Assembly (NCBI GenBank): GCA_017465825.1 | Contig: JAFTVI010000024.1 | Location: 53,175 to 117,174, forward strand | DNA: 64,000 bases | From: Clostridia bacterium | GTDB taxonomy: Bacteria > Bacillota > Clostridia > Oscillospirales > Acutalibacteraceae | Reading direction: 5' to 3' | In this document: positions 10,064 to 17,289 of the stretch, one piece after another | Layout: each line of letters starts with the position of its first letter | Position numbering within the stretch: position 1 is the first letter of the stretch | The notes under the pieces: generated by a model | Database searches by the model: none | The model's input: the letters and a program-made list of their open reading frames with translations, nothing else | What the model was told of the DNA's origin: nothing | Translations under genes and position numbers: made by a program

Positions 10064-10092
10064 TTGATTTTGCTGTAAACTTGTGCTAATAT
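10064..10092 (+). promoter_or_regulatory. Promoter of the T-box/ileS transcript
   Basis: TTGATT, a 17-base spacer, then TAATAT. The predicted start near 10099 is just ahead of the structured leader. Confidence 0.7.
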
Positions 10093-10099
10093 AATTGTA

Positions 10100-10353
10100 A
10101 TATAATAAATGCTGAGATGGAGAGAGTAGTTTCTTTTAACGGATTTTCAGCGAGCCGACGGCGGTGTAAGGTCGGTATGACTTAAAGAAATGAAAATCAC
10201 TCCGGAGCTGAGGGCTGAAATTGCTTTGCAAAATTAGGCTTTTCCGGTTGCCTTCCGTTAAAAGGGCCACATATGATAGTATGTTGTAAATCAGGTGGTT
10301 TAAGCTAAGCGTCGGTCTTTGTCCTGTTTTACAGGGCAGGGGCCTTAATTTTA
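10100..10353 (+). ncRNA. T-box leader (tRNA-Ile-sensing riboswitch) of ileS, with terminator
   Basis: The ~250-nt leader opens with the T-box-like GAGATGGAGAGAGTAG. A long-range 11-bp pairing, CTTTTAACGGA (10133-10143) with TCCGTTAAAAG (10254-10264), closes the first domain. Within it, GATTTTCA/TGAAAATC and CCGAC/GTCGG helices are seen. A small hairpin ACATA/TATGT follows, then AGGTGGTT (10293-10300), a degenerate T-box sequence whose TGGT would pair with the ACCA end of uncharged tRNA-Ile. The competing terminator is GGTC..TGTCCTG / CAGGGCA..GGCC, followed by a T-rich run at 10345-10353. An ATC triplet at 10196-10198 is a candidate specifier, but it may lie in a helix, so its assignment is uncertain. 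Low charged tRNA-Ile would favour antitermination into ileS. Confidence 0.8.
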
Positions 10354-10373
10354 TTTAAAAGGAGAAATATTCA

Positions 10374-13300
10374 ATGTACGAGCCTATTTCACCAAACGTG
10401 AATTTCGTCGAGCAGGAAAAGAAAATTGAAAAGCTCTGGCGTGATGAAAAAATCTTTGAAAAAAGTATTGAGCAGAAGGCAAAGGGCACTCCCTATGTAT
10501 TCTATGACGGACCTCCCACAGCCAACGGCAAACCCCATATCGGTCACGTTCTTACACGTGTTATCAAGGATATGATTCCCAGATACCGCACAATGAAAGG
10601 CTGTATGGTTCCCCGTAAGGCAGGTTGGGATACTCACGGTCTGCCCGTTGAGCTTGAGGTTGAAAAGCTTTTAGGTCTTGACGGTAAGGAGCAGATTGAA
10701 GAATACGGTCTTGAGCCCTTTATCGGTCACTGTAAGGAAAGCGTCTGGAAGTACAAGGGTATGTGGGAGGATTTCTCACGTACGGTAGGCTTCTGGGCAG
10801 ATATGGATGACCCTTATGTTACTTATCATAATGATTTTATTGAATCCGAGTGGTGGGCATTAAAGCAGATCTACGATAAAAAGCTCCTTTATAAAGGCTT
10901 CAAAATCGTTCCCTATTGCCCACGTTGCGGCACACCTCTTTCTTCTCACGAGGTTGCACAGGGATATAAGCTTGTAAAAGAGCGTTCAGCAGTAGTCCGT
11001 TTCAAGGTAACAGGGGAGGATGCATATTTCCTTGCCTGGACAACTACTCCCTGGACACTTCCCTCAAACGTTGCACTCTGTGTTAACCCCACAGATACTT
11101 ACTGCAAGGTAAAGGCTGCCGACGGCAATGTTTACTATATGGCAGAGGCACTTCTTGATAAGGTGCTCGGCAAGCTTGCAACAGAGGACGCTCCTGCATA
11201 CGAAGTTCTTGATTCCTTCCCCGGACAGAGCCTTGAATATAAAGAATACGAGCCTCTTTTTGATTTCGTAAAGCCTATCTGCGACAAACAGCACAAAAAG
11301 GCATTTTTCGTAATGTGCGATAACTACGTTACTATGACAGACGGTACAGGTATCGTTCACTGCGCTCCCGCATTCGGTGAGGACGATGCAAGAGTCGGCA
11401 GAAAGTATGATCTGCCCTTCGTTCAGCTTGTTGACGGCAAGGGCAATCTTACCGAAGAAACACCCTACGCAGGCGTATTTGTAAAGAAAGCAGACCCGAT
11501 GGTTCTCGTTGACCTTGACAAGGCAGGACTTCTTTTTGACGCTCCCAAGTTCGAGCACGAATATCCCCATTGCTGGAGATGTTCCACTCCTCTTATCTAC
11601 TACGCAAGAGAATCCTGGTTCATCAAAATGACCGAGGTTAAGGACGACCTTATCAGAAATAACAACACGATCAACTGGATTCCCGAAAGCATCGGCAAGG
11701 GCAGATTCGGCGACTGGCTTGAAAATGTACAGGATTGGGGCATCAGCCGTAACAGATATTGGGGTACTCCTCTCAATATCTGGGAATGCGAATGCGGTCA
11801 CAGACATTCAATCGGCTCAATCGCAGAGCTTAAGGAAATGAGCGACAACTGTCCCGACGATATCGAGCTTCACAGACCCTATATCGACGCCGTAACTCTT
11901 AAATGTCCCGAATGCGGCAAGCAGATGAAGCGTGTGCCCGAGGTTATCGACTGCTGGTTTGACTCCGGCTCAATGCCCTTTGCACAGCATCATTATCCCT
12001 TTGAGAATAAAGACCTTTTCGAGTCACAGTTCCCTGCAGACTTCATCTCCGAGGCTGTTGACCAGACAAGAGGCTGGTTCTATTCACTTCTCGCAATTTC
12101 AACCCTTATTTTTAATAAAGCTCCTTTCAAAAATGTTATCGTTCTCGGTCACGTTCAGGACGAAAACGGACAGAAAATGAGTAAATCCAAGGGCAACGCT
12201 GTTGACCCCTTCGAGGCTCTTGAAAAGCACGGTGCAGACGCTGTAAGATGGTATTTCTACACAAACTCCGCTCCCTGGCTGCCCAACAGATTCCACGATA
12301 AGGCTGTTACAGAAGGTCAGCGCAAGTTTATGGGCACACTCTGGAACACTTATGCGTTCTATGTGCTTTACGCTAACATTGATAAGTTCGATCCAACACA
12401 GTATGATATCAAAGACTGCGCTTTGACAGTTATGGATAAGTGGCTTCTTTCAAAGCTCAATTCAATGGTAAAGGTTGTTGATGACCACCTTAGCAACTAC
12501 CGTATTCCCGAGGCTGCAAAGGCACTCCAGAGCTTTGTTGACGAAATGAGTAACTGGTATGTCCGCCGCGGCAGAGAGAGATATTGGGCACAGACCGTAA
12601 CAGAGGATAAAAAGGCGGCATATATGACCCTTTACACAGCTCTTGTTACAACAGCAAAGACAGCCGCTCCTATGATTCCCTTTATGGCAGAGTCGATCTA
12701 CCTCAACCTTGTAAGAAGTGTTGACAAATCAGCTCCCGAAAGCGTGCATCTTTGCGATTTCCCCGCAGTTGACGAATCTCTCATTGATGCAGAGCTTGAA
12801 AGAGATATGGATGAGGTTGTAAACATTGTTGTTCTCGGCAGAGCGGCAAGAAACGGCTCAAACATCAAAAACCGTCAGCCTCTTAACACAATGTATGTTC
12901 AGTGCGAAAAGAAGCTTGACGGCGCATACGTTGAAATCATCCGCGATGAGCTTAACGTAAAGAACGTTGACTTCGATTCAGATGCAGAATCCTTTGTATC
13001 TTATACATTCAAGCCTCAGCTGCGTACACTCGGTCCCAAGTACGGCAAACAGCTCGGCGAAATCAGAAACGCTCTTGCAGAACTTCCTTCCTCTGCAAAA
13101 CAGACACTTGATGCAGACGGCAAGCTTGTGCTTGAGCTTGCAGGCGGCACTGTTGAGCTCAGCGTTGAAGATGTCCTTATTGATACAAAGCAGAAAGAGG
13201 GCGTATTTACCGTATCCGATAAGGGCGTAACCGTTGCTCTCGATACAGACCTTACTCCTGAGCTTGTTGAAGAAGGCTTTGTCAAGGAGCTTATCAGCAA

Positions 13301-13517
13301 GATTCAGACAATGCGTAAGGATTCCGGCTTTAACGTTACCGACAGAATCAATGTCGCAATCAGCGGCAACGCAAAGGTATACGAAATTGCAAAGAAGAAC
13401 GAGGATGCTATTTCTGCAGTCGTTCTTTCCGACAGTATCATCGATTGTGCATCCGATAACGGTAAGGAATGGGATATCAACGGCGAAAACGCTGTAATCG
13501 CAGTTGCAAAAGTTTAA
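10374..13517 (+). CDS. ileS: Isoleucyl-tRNA synthetase, type 2 (IleS2)
   Basis: The enzyme charges tRNA-Ile with isoleucine in the cytoplasm. At 1047 residues it matches the longer, eukaryote-like type 2 form, not the ~930-residue type 1 form. The class I signatures are PHIGHVLT near residue 57 and GQKMSKSKGN near 600. The CP1 editing domain begins at about residue 200, including LAWTTTPWTLPSN, and Cys pairs (CPRCGTP; CECGH/CPECGKQ) mark zinc sites. AAAGGAG stands ahead of the ATG, directly after the T-box terminator. Type 2 enzymes are known to be intrinsically poorly sensitive to mupirocin; that property is inferred here from the class. It appears to be a single-gene transcription unit ended by the hairpin at 13528. 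Confidence 0.98.
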   Translation: MYEPISPNVNFVEQEKKIEKLWRDEKIFEKSIEQKAKGTPYVFYDGPPTANGKPHIGHVLTRVIKDMIPRYRTMKGCMVPRKAGWDTHGLPVELEVEKLLGLDGKEQIEEYGLEPFIGHCKESVWKYKGMWEDFSRTVGFWADMDDPYVTYHNDFIESEWWALKQIYDKKLLYKGFKIVPYCPRCGTPLSSHEVAQGYKLVKERSAVVRFKVTGEDAYFLAWTTTPWTLPSNVALCVNPTDTYCKVKAADGNVYYMAEALLDKVLGKLATEDAPAYEVLDSFPGQSLEYKEYEPLFDFVKPICDKQHKKAFFVMCDNYVTMTDGTGIVHCAPAFGEDDARVGRKYDLPFVQLVDGKGNLTEETPYAGVFVKKADPMVLVDLDKAGLLFDAPKFEHEYPHCWRCSTPLIYYARESWFIKMTEVKDDLIRNNNTINWIPESIGKGRFGDWLENVQDWGISRNRYWGTPLNIWECECGHRHSIGSIAELKEMSDNCPDDIELHRPYIDAVTLKCPECGKQMKRVPEVIDCWFDSGSMPFAQHHYPFENKDLFESQFPADFISEAVDQTRGWFYSLLAISTLIFNKAPFKNVIVLGHVQDENGQKMSKSKGNAVDPFEALEKHGADAVRWYFYTNSAPWLPNRFHDKAVTEGQRKFMGTLWNTYAFYVLYANIDKFDPTQYDIKDCALTVMDKWLLSKLNSMVKVVDDHLSNYRIPEAAKALQSFVDEMSNWYVRRGRERYWAQTVTEDKKAAYMTLYTALVTTAKTAAPMIPFMAESIYLNLVRSVDKSAPESVHLCDFPAVDESLIDAELERDMDEVVNIVVLGRAARNGSNIKNRQPLNTMYVQCEKKLDGAYVEIIRDELNVKNVDFDSDAESFVSYTFKPQLRTLGPKYGKQLGEIRNALAELPSSAKQTLDADGKLVLELAGGTVELSVEDVLIDTKQKEGVFTVSDKGVTVALDTDLTPELVEEGFVKELISKIQTMRKDSGFNVTDRINVAISGNAKVYEIAKKNEDAISAVVLSDSIIDCASDNGKEWDINGENAVIAVAKV

Positions 13518-13527
13518 TATTATACAC

Positions 13528-13556
13528 AAAACCGCAGGGTATACACCTTGCGGTTT
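13528..13556 (+). terminator. Hairpin after ileS, probable weak terminator
   Basis: The stem AAACCGCAGGGT / ACCTTGCGGTTT (one mismatch) with an ATAC-type loop ends in only three T, so termination may be partial. The next ~110 bases are AT-rich and contain the promoter region of the following XRE gene, including the inverted repeat GTGTT-8-AACAC near 13613-13632. Confidence 0.5.
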
Positions 13557-13688
13557 GACTGTGTCGCAATAAAACAAAATAGTTTTAACTCTGAATTAAT
13601 TGCAAAACAGTTGTGTTTTAAATGCAACACTTTTGTTTTGTTGTGTGATAAAATCAGCATAATAAACAAAAGGGAGGATGTTGCGGTT

Positions 13689-13901
13689 ATGGATTATCCA
13701 CAAAGAATAAGAGATATAAGAGAAGACCGTGATCTGACACAGCAACAGGTTGCGGATTTTCTCGGAATGAAATATCAGCAATACAGGCGGTATGAGTCGG
13801 GCGAAAACGAAATGAAAGCAAGCCACATCATAAAGCTTTGTGAATTTTACGGTTTACCTGCTGATTATATTCTCGGCATAACCGACAGCGTAAAGGAGTA
13901 A
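13689..13901 (+). CDS. Small XRE-family DNA-binding protein
   Basis: The 70-residue product consists almost entirely of a Cro/CI-type helix-turn-helix: IRDIREDRDLTQQQVADFL as helices 1-2, then MKYQQYRRYESGE and a DYILG ending. The start at 13689 is chosen because GGGAGG lies 11 bases upstream and the family begins there. An upstream extension of 47 codons has Cys-rich, non-family sequence. It ends six bases before the phosphatase-fold gene, so the two are probably cotranscribed. Its targets are unknown; the AT-rich repeats just upstream suggest autoregulation. Confidence 0.85.
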   Translation: MDYPQRIRDIREDRDLTQQQVADFLGMKYQQYRRYESGENEMKASHIIKLCEFYGLPADYILGITDSVKE

Positions 13902-13906
13902 TCAGA

Positions 13907-14716
13907 ATGTCAGATTTTTACAGTTCAATTTGTATTTCATCCGTAAAGGCAACCGTTCTTGAGCTTTTCGGTATTGAGAATAAAGAGGATAACGCGGCGG
14001 CAAATCCGCTTGTTACCGCTCTCGCACAGAAAAAGCTGAAAGGGGAGAAGATAGACCGCGCGGTTATGTATAATCCCGATGCGGTTGCTCTCTGGCTTTA
14101 TAAAAAGTATACCGATATGTTCACAAAAGCGGCAGTTTCTTCCGACCTTGCAGTGCCTATGCTGTCAGTAATGCCCAGCGTTACGCCTGTTTGCTTTGCA
14201 TCAATGTATACAGGCGTTATGCCCGACGTGCACGGCATTAAAAAGTACGAAAAGCCCGTTCTTACCACTCACACACTCTTTGATGCATTTGTTGAAGCAG
14301 GCAAAAAAGCGGCAATCGTTTCCACAAGCGGTGACAGTATTTCAAAGATTTTCCTTGAGCGTGAAATAGATTATTTTATCTATGACGAGCTTGAGGATGT
14401 AAACAAAAAGGCGCTTGAGCTTATCGACGAGGATAAATATGACCTTATCGTAATTTATAACGGCAATTACGACGGCACAATGCATAAGCACGGCCCCGAA
14501 GCGGAGGAATCTCTTAATGCATTGAAGCATAATGTTGACTATTACGATGTTCTTGTTGAGAAAATTAAAAATCAGTGGAAAAATCATAATGTGCTTTACG
14601 GCTTCTGCCCCGACCACGGATGCCACGAAATCGACGGCGGATGCGGCTCTCACGGCCTTGATATGACCGAGGATATGAACATTATTCATTTTTATGGAAT
14701 TAAGACTAAAGAATAA
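13907..14716 (+). CDS. Alkaline-phosphatase-superfamily phosphodiesterase/phosphatase-like protein
   Basis: This 269-residue protein appears cytosolic. The nucleophile-type region MPSVTPVCFASMYTGVMPD.HGI (near residues 88-110) and the later metal-ligand candidates NYDGTMHKHGP and CPDHGCHEIDGGCGSHG match the nucleotide pyrophosphatase/phosphodiesterase and sulfatase-like fold. It is shorter than most members (400 or more residues) but retains the expected order: nucleophile region, Asp/His pair, Asp-His, His. The substrate cannot be told. It follows a small XRE regulator by five bases and is closed by a clean terminator. Confidence 0.8.
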   Translation: MSDFYSSICISSVKATVLELFGIENKEDNAAANPLVTALAQKKLKGEKIDRAVMYNPDAVALWLYKKYTDMFTKAAVSSDLAVPMLSVMPSVTPVCFASMYTGVMPDVHGIKKYEKPVLTTHTLFDAFVEAGKKAAIVSTSGDSISKIFLEREIDYFIYDELEDVNKKALELIDEDKYDLIVIYNGNYDGTMHKHGPEAEESLNALKHNVDYYDVLVEKIKNQWKNHNVLYGFCPDHGCHEIDGGCGSHGLDMTEDMNIIHFYGIKTKE

Positions 14717-14720
14717 ACAA

Positions 14721-14747
14721 AGCCGGATTTGTATCCGGCTGTTTTTA
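14721..14747 (+). terminator. Intrinsic terminator
   Basis: AGCCGGAT-TTGT-ATCCGGCT followed by GTTTTT, five bases after the stop codon. Confidence 0.9.
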
Positions 14748-14749
14748 TG

Positions 14750-14777
14750 CAAAAAATCACGGACATTTCTGCCCGTG
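14750..14777 (-). terminator. Intrinsic terminator of the small XRE gene on the minus strand
   Basis: On the minus strand, CACGG...CCGTG with an inner CA/TG pair is followed by ATTTTTT. It abuts the stop codon and lies back to back with the plus-strand terminator. Confidence 0.75.
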
Positions 14778-14978
14778 TTATTCTTCGATAAATTCTGCAA
14801 TATCTTCAATTTTACAATGCAAAACTGAACAAAGCTTGTCTAACGTTTTTGTTTCAGTGTTCTCATTGGCTTTGAGCCTGCGAATTGTTTTACTGTCAAT
14901 CCCGCATTCTTCACGCAGTTTATATGTTGAAACACCCTTTTGTTGCATTGTTATCCACAGCTTGTCAAATTTAATCAT
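14778..14978 (-). CDS. Small XRE-family transcriptional regulator
   Basis: The 66-residue product is a helix-turn-helix of the Cro/CI type (STYKLREECGIDSKTIRRLKANE), with the C-terminal DKLCSVLHCKIEDIAEFI typical of short stand-alone family members. The ATG at 14978 is chosen because AGAGGTGG lies immediately upstream; an in-frame GTG nine bases earlier overlaps that site. It is divergent from the SLOG gene. The space between them has a perfect promoter overlapped by symmetric repeats, so this protein is the natural candidate to repress the SLOG gene and itself. Confidence 0.85.
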   Translation of the reverse strand: MIKFDKLWITMQQKGVSTYKLREECGIDSKTIRRLKANENTETKTLDKLCSVLHCKIEDIAEFIEE

Positions 14979-14990
14979 AATAACCACCTC

Positions 14991-15019
14991 TTGACAGTAG
15001 TTATTATGGGGGTTATAAT
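14991..15019 (+). promoter_or_regulatory. Perfect-consensus promoter of the SLOG gene
   Basis: TTGACA, 17 bases, TATAAT: a 12/12 match. The start would lie near 15026. Confidence 0.85.
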
Positions 15020-15051
15020 CTTAAATATTAAGGGGATATAATCCCCATAAT
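15003..15051. promoter_or_regulatory. Candidate operator: nested inverted repeats between XRE and SLOG genes
   Basis: ATTATGGGG (15003-15011) and CCCCATAAT (15043-15051) form perfect 9-bp arms. Inside the right part, GGGGAT-ATA-ATCCCC (15032-15046) is a second perfect palindrome. The arms cover the -10 region and the transcription start of the divergent SLOG promoter. Binding by the adjacent XRE protein is inferred. Confidence 0.55.
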
Positions 15052-15062
15052 TTGAGGTATTT

Positions 15063-15527
15063 ATGAAAAGTAGGACTTGCTGTTTTTCCGGACATAGGGA
15101 TGTGCCTGTTGAAGATGTTGAAAGAATTAAAAATCAATTGCGTGTTGAAGTTGAGAATCTGATAAATAAAGGTGTTGTGTTTTACGGAACAGGCGGCGCA
15201 AGAGGTTTTGATTTGCTTGCCGCTGAAGTTGTTCTTGAGTTGAAAAAGAAATACTCTCATATTCGTTTGATTTTTGTATTGCCTTGTTTTAATCAAACAA
15301 AATATTGGAACAAATGTGACAAGGAAAAATATAGGATTATTATCAACAGGGCAGATAAGGTTAAAGTATTATCTTATGCTTACACTAAAGACTGTATGTT
15401 GACCAGAAACAGACATCTTGTTGATAATTCTGCATATATCATCTGTTACAACAGGAAAAATACAGGTGGAACTGATTATACAGTTAATTATGCGGAAAAA
15501 CAGAATTTGAAAATTATACGTGTATAA
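15063..15527 (+). CDS. SLOG-domain protein (DUF1273/YpsA-like)
   Basis: This 154-residue Rossmann-like protein opens with CCFSGHRD and carries YGTGGARGFDLLAAEVVLELK near residues 41-60, then the NRHLVDNSAYIICYNR block. These are the nucleotide-binding signatures of the SLOG superfamily, YpsA/DUF1273 branch. SLOG domains bind nucleotides or nucleotide-derived ligands, and several occur in stress or anti-phage sensing. The ligand and role here are unknown. Its control by a tight divergent XRE repressor with a full-consensus promoter suggests a gene that is normally kept off and strongly induced. A modest ribosome site (GAGG) precedes the ATG. Confidence 0.8.
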   Translation: MKSRTCCFSGHRDVPVEDVERIKNQLRVEVENLINKGVVFYGTGGARGFDLLAAEVVLELKKKYSHIRLIFVLPCFNQTKYWNKCDKEKYRIIINRADKVKVLSYAYTKDCMLTRNRHLVDNSAYIICYNRKNTGGTDYTVNYAEKQNLKIIRV

Positions 15528-15596
15528 GGTTTTATTGTATATTCTTCATTAACGGGTGGAGGATATTATTGTTTTTGAGGAAGAATAATTCCAATA

Positions 15597-15625
15597 TTGA
15601 CAAAATGTGATATTTATTGTAATAT
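15597..15625 (+). promoter_or_regulatory. Promoter of the candidate type I toxin mRNA
   Basis: TTGACA, 17 bases, TAATAT. The predicted start near 15632 would place the CCGGTCA/TGACCGG hairpin (15631-15649) at the extreme 5' end. Confidence 0.75.
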
Positions 15626-15694
15626 AAAATCCGGTCAAGAGGTGACCGGCGTAAAAAAGGCGGTTAGCACACTCTCCGAAAGGAGGTGTCGCAT

Positions 15695-15775
15695 ATGGCA
15701 AAGGTGCTTATGTTTTTGATTATTTATGTAATTTACAAAGATATCAAATCTGTAACTTTAACCATAAAGAAATAA
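15695..15775 (+). CDS. Candidate type I toxin: 26-residue hydrophobic peptide
   Basis: The short frame (ATG 15695, TAA 15773) encodes MAKVLMFLIIYVIYKDI followed by nine residues with Lys at three positions: one hydrophobic span and a basic end, the usual build of membrane-acting type I toxins. AGGAGG sits nine bases upstream, but it is paired in the hairpin CACTCTCC-GAAA-GGAGGTG, which would hide it. GGCGGTTA (15658-15665) pairs perfectly with TAACCGCC (15773-15780), folding the mRNA 5' end onto the 3' end as in hok- and fst-type toxin mRNAs. A converging antisense RNA overlaps the 3' end. Membership in a named toxin family is not established by reading; expression and toxicity are inferred. 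Confidence 0.65.
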   Translation: MAKVLMFLIIYVIYKDIKSVTLTIKK

Positions 15776-15848
15776 CCGCCCTGTTAGGACCAGGACGGTT
15801 ATCGATTTAATTAACCTGAATGGCTGACCGCTTTTACGGTTGCCTCTT
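15766..15848 (-). ncRNA. Candidate antisense antitoxin RNA
   Basis: A perfect minus-strand promoter predicts a start near 15848. The transcript would end at the hairpin ATAACCGTCCTG / CAGGGCGGTTAT (15772-15801, one mismatch), followed on the minus strand by TTTCTTT. This gives an RNA of about 80 nt, complementary to the 3' untranslated region and last codons of the toxin mRNA, the layout of converging txpA/RatA-like pairs. A second hairpin GGC..ACCG/CGGT.GCC lies at about 15822-15843. Confidence 0.6.
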
Positions 15849-15854
15849 GGCTTT

Positions 15855-15883
15855 ATTATAGCCTTAAACAGGAAGAATGTCAA
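15855..15883 (-). promoter_or_regulatory. Perfect-consensus promoter of the antisense RNA
   Basis: On the minus strand TTGACA (15883-15878), 17 bases, TATAAT (15860-15855): 12/12 match. This strong promoter facing the toxin gene fits an antitoxin that must be made in excess. Confidence 0.8.
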
Positions 15884-15911
15884 TAGAAATCGGAAAATTT
15901 TAAATTTTCTA

Positions 15912-15940
15912 TTGACAAAACGATTGTTATGTACTATAAT
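15912..15940 (+). promoter_or_regulatory. Perfect-consensus promoter of the infC-rpmI-rplT operon
   Basis: TTGACA, 17 bases, TATAAT: 12/12 match. It is divergent from the antisense RNA promoter and shares TTCTATTGACA with it as an inverted repeat around an AT-rich centre. Confidence 0.85.
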
Positions 15941-15946
15941 ATCAAC

Positions 15947-16099
15947 GCAAAACAAAGCAGACGGCTTTGCCGTACTCACCTTGCGGATAAGGTTCCTGTA
16001 AGGTCAATACTTTTCCCGATTATTATTTTTCGGGGGTTATTGTGCGAGTGCGGGTAGTGTATATCTGCGCTTTTGTTTATTTTATCGGAGGTGTTGAAC
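15947..16099 (+). promoter_or_regulatory. Structured leader of infC-rpmI-rplT, probable autogenous control region
   Basis: About 150 nt of untranslated leader contain the hairpins ACGGC-TTT-GCCGT, ACCTT-GCGGAT-AAGGT and CCCGA...TCGGG, then a T-rich stretch before the ribosome site. In low-GC Gram-positives this position is the L20-dependent leader, where ribosomal protein L20 binds and causes premature termination or blocks translation. That function is assigned by position and general structure; the L20 pseudoknot was not verified. Confidence 0.5.
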
Positions 16100-16618
16100 A
16101 TCGGTACTAAGGAAATGCAGATTAATGAGGAGATCCGTGACAGAGAAATAAGAGTAGTTACGGACGACGGCGAACAGCTCGGCATTATGTCAGCGTCAGA
16201 AGCGCTTAAAATCGCCACTCAGAGAAATCTCGATTTGGTTAAGATCGCTCCGCAGGCAAAACCGCCCGTGTGCAAAATTATGGACTACGGCAAGTACAGG
16301 TTTGAAATGCAGAAGCGTGAAAAGGAAGCAAAAAAGAACCAGCATCAGATTGATATCAAAGAGGTTCAGCTTTCTTTAAACATCGACACGCATGACCTTG
16401 AAACCAAGGCAAATCATGCAAACAAGTTCCTTTCAAAGGGTAATAAGGTCAAAGTAGCTATCCGTTTCCGCGGCAGAGAAATGGCTCATCCCGAAAGAGG
16501 TCTGGAGATAATGGCAACATTCGCTGAGATGTGCAGTGATACAGGCGTTATCGAAAAGCCTGCAAAGCTTGAAGGACGCATGATGCTGATGTTCCTTGCA
16601 GCTAAACCGAACAAGTAA
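16100..16618 (+). CDS. infC: Translation initiation factor IF-3, predicted AUC start
   Basis: IF-3 binds the 30S subunit, prevents premature 50S joining and proofreads the initiator tRNA and start codon. NTD, linker and CTD are intact ([61 protein letters not shown]). The start is placed at ATC 16100: GGAGGTG at 16087-16093 gives 8-base spacing, and the sequence after it is the family's normal N-terminus. The nearest in-frame ATGs are 27 bases upstream (ahead of the ribosome site) and 15 bases downstream; a TTG at 16094 is too close to the ribosome site. Use of AUU/AUC starts by infC is known and lets IF-3 repress its own synthesis. Confidence 0.95.
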   Translation: MGTKEMQINEEIRDREIRVVTDDGEQLGIMSASEALKIATQRNLDLVKIAPQAKPPVCKIMDYGKYRFEMQKREKEAKKNQHQIDIKEVQLSLNIDTHDLETKANHANKFLSKGNKVKVAIRFRGREMAHPERGLEIMATFAEMCSDTGVIEKPAKLEGRMMLMFLAAKPNK

Positions 16619-16647
16619 TTTTATTTAAAAAACAGGAGGAATTAATT

Positions 16648-16845
16648 ATGCCCAAAATTAAAACAAACAGCGGTGCAAAGAAGCGTTTTAAGCTTTCCAA
16701 GAACGGCAAGCCCATCCGTGCTCACGCATATAAGTCACACATCCTCAACAAGAAAAGCACCAAGAGAAAAAGAAATCTTCGTAAAACAACTGTTGCTGAC
16801 AAGACAAATGTTAAGCAGATCAAGAAGCTTATTCCTTACAAATAA
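16648..16845 (+). CDS. rpmI: 50S ribosomal protein L35
   Basis: The 65-residue, very basic protein matches L35 throughout ([16 protein letters not shown]...[13 protein letters not shown]-type core, here [17 protein letters not shown]). It binds 23S rRNA in the large subunit. AGGAGG stands 9 bases before the ATG. It is the middle gene of the conserved infC-rpmI-rplT operon. Confidence 0.97.
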   Translation: MPKIKTNSGAKKRFKLSKNGKPIRAHAYKSHILNKKSTKRKRNLRKTTVADKTNVKQIKKLIPYK

Positions 16846-16869
16846 TTAATATCAGGAGGTAAATGACTA

Positions 16870-17226
16870 ATGGCACGTATTAAAGGCGCTACAATGACTC
16901 GCAAGAGAAGAAATAAAGTTTTAAAGCTTGCTAAGGGTTACTATGGCTCAAAGTCAAGACTTTTCAAGACTGCTAAGCAGGCAGTTATGAAGTCCGGTAA
17001 CTATGCATACATCGGAAGAAAGCAGAAGAAGAGAAACTTCCGCCGTCTCTGGATCACCAGAATTTCCGCAGCTTGCAAGCTCAACGGTATGAACTATTCA
17101 ACATTTATGAACGGTCTGAATAAGGCAGGCATCACTCTTAACAGAAAGATGCTCTCTGAGATTGCTATTGCAGACCCCGCAGCATTCACAGCTCTTACAG
17201 AGCAGGCTAAGGCAGCACTCAAGTAA
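16870..17226 (+). CDS. rplT: 50S ribosomal protein L20
   Basis: This 118-residue L20 begins [20 protein letters not shown] and has the extended basic N-terminal tail followed by the globular [16 protein letters not shown] domain. L20 is needed early in 50S assembly and in Firmicutes represses its own operon through the leader upstream of infC. Ribosome site CAGGAGG. A strong terminator follows at 17241. Confidence 0.98.
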   Translation: MARIKGATMTRKRRNKVLKLAKGYYGSKSRLFKTAKQAVMKSGNYAYIGRKQKKRNFRRLWITRISAACKLNGMNYSTFMNGLNKAGITLNRKMLSEIAIADPAAFTALTEQAKAALK

Positions 17227-17240
17227 TAAATGTTTATATC

Positions 17241-17268
17241 TGGGAATGCTATGCGCATTCCCATTTTT
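17241..17268 (+). terminator. Intrinsic terminator of the infC operon
   Basis: TGGGAATGC-TATGC-GCATTCCCA (9-bp perfect stem) is followed by TTTTT and a second T run. Confidence 0.9.
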
Positions 17269-17289
17269 CCGTTTTTTAAGGTGTGAATT

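Noticed and set aside
11064-11807. 247-codon minus-strand open frame inside ileS
   Set aside because: Antisense to the editing domain region of ileS; no homology features.
13548-13688. N-terminal extension of the small XRE protein
   Set aside because: Sequence upstream of the ATG at 13689 is unlike the family and contains the ileS hairpin and promoter region.
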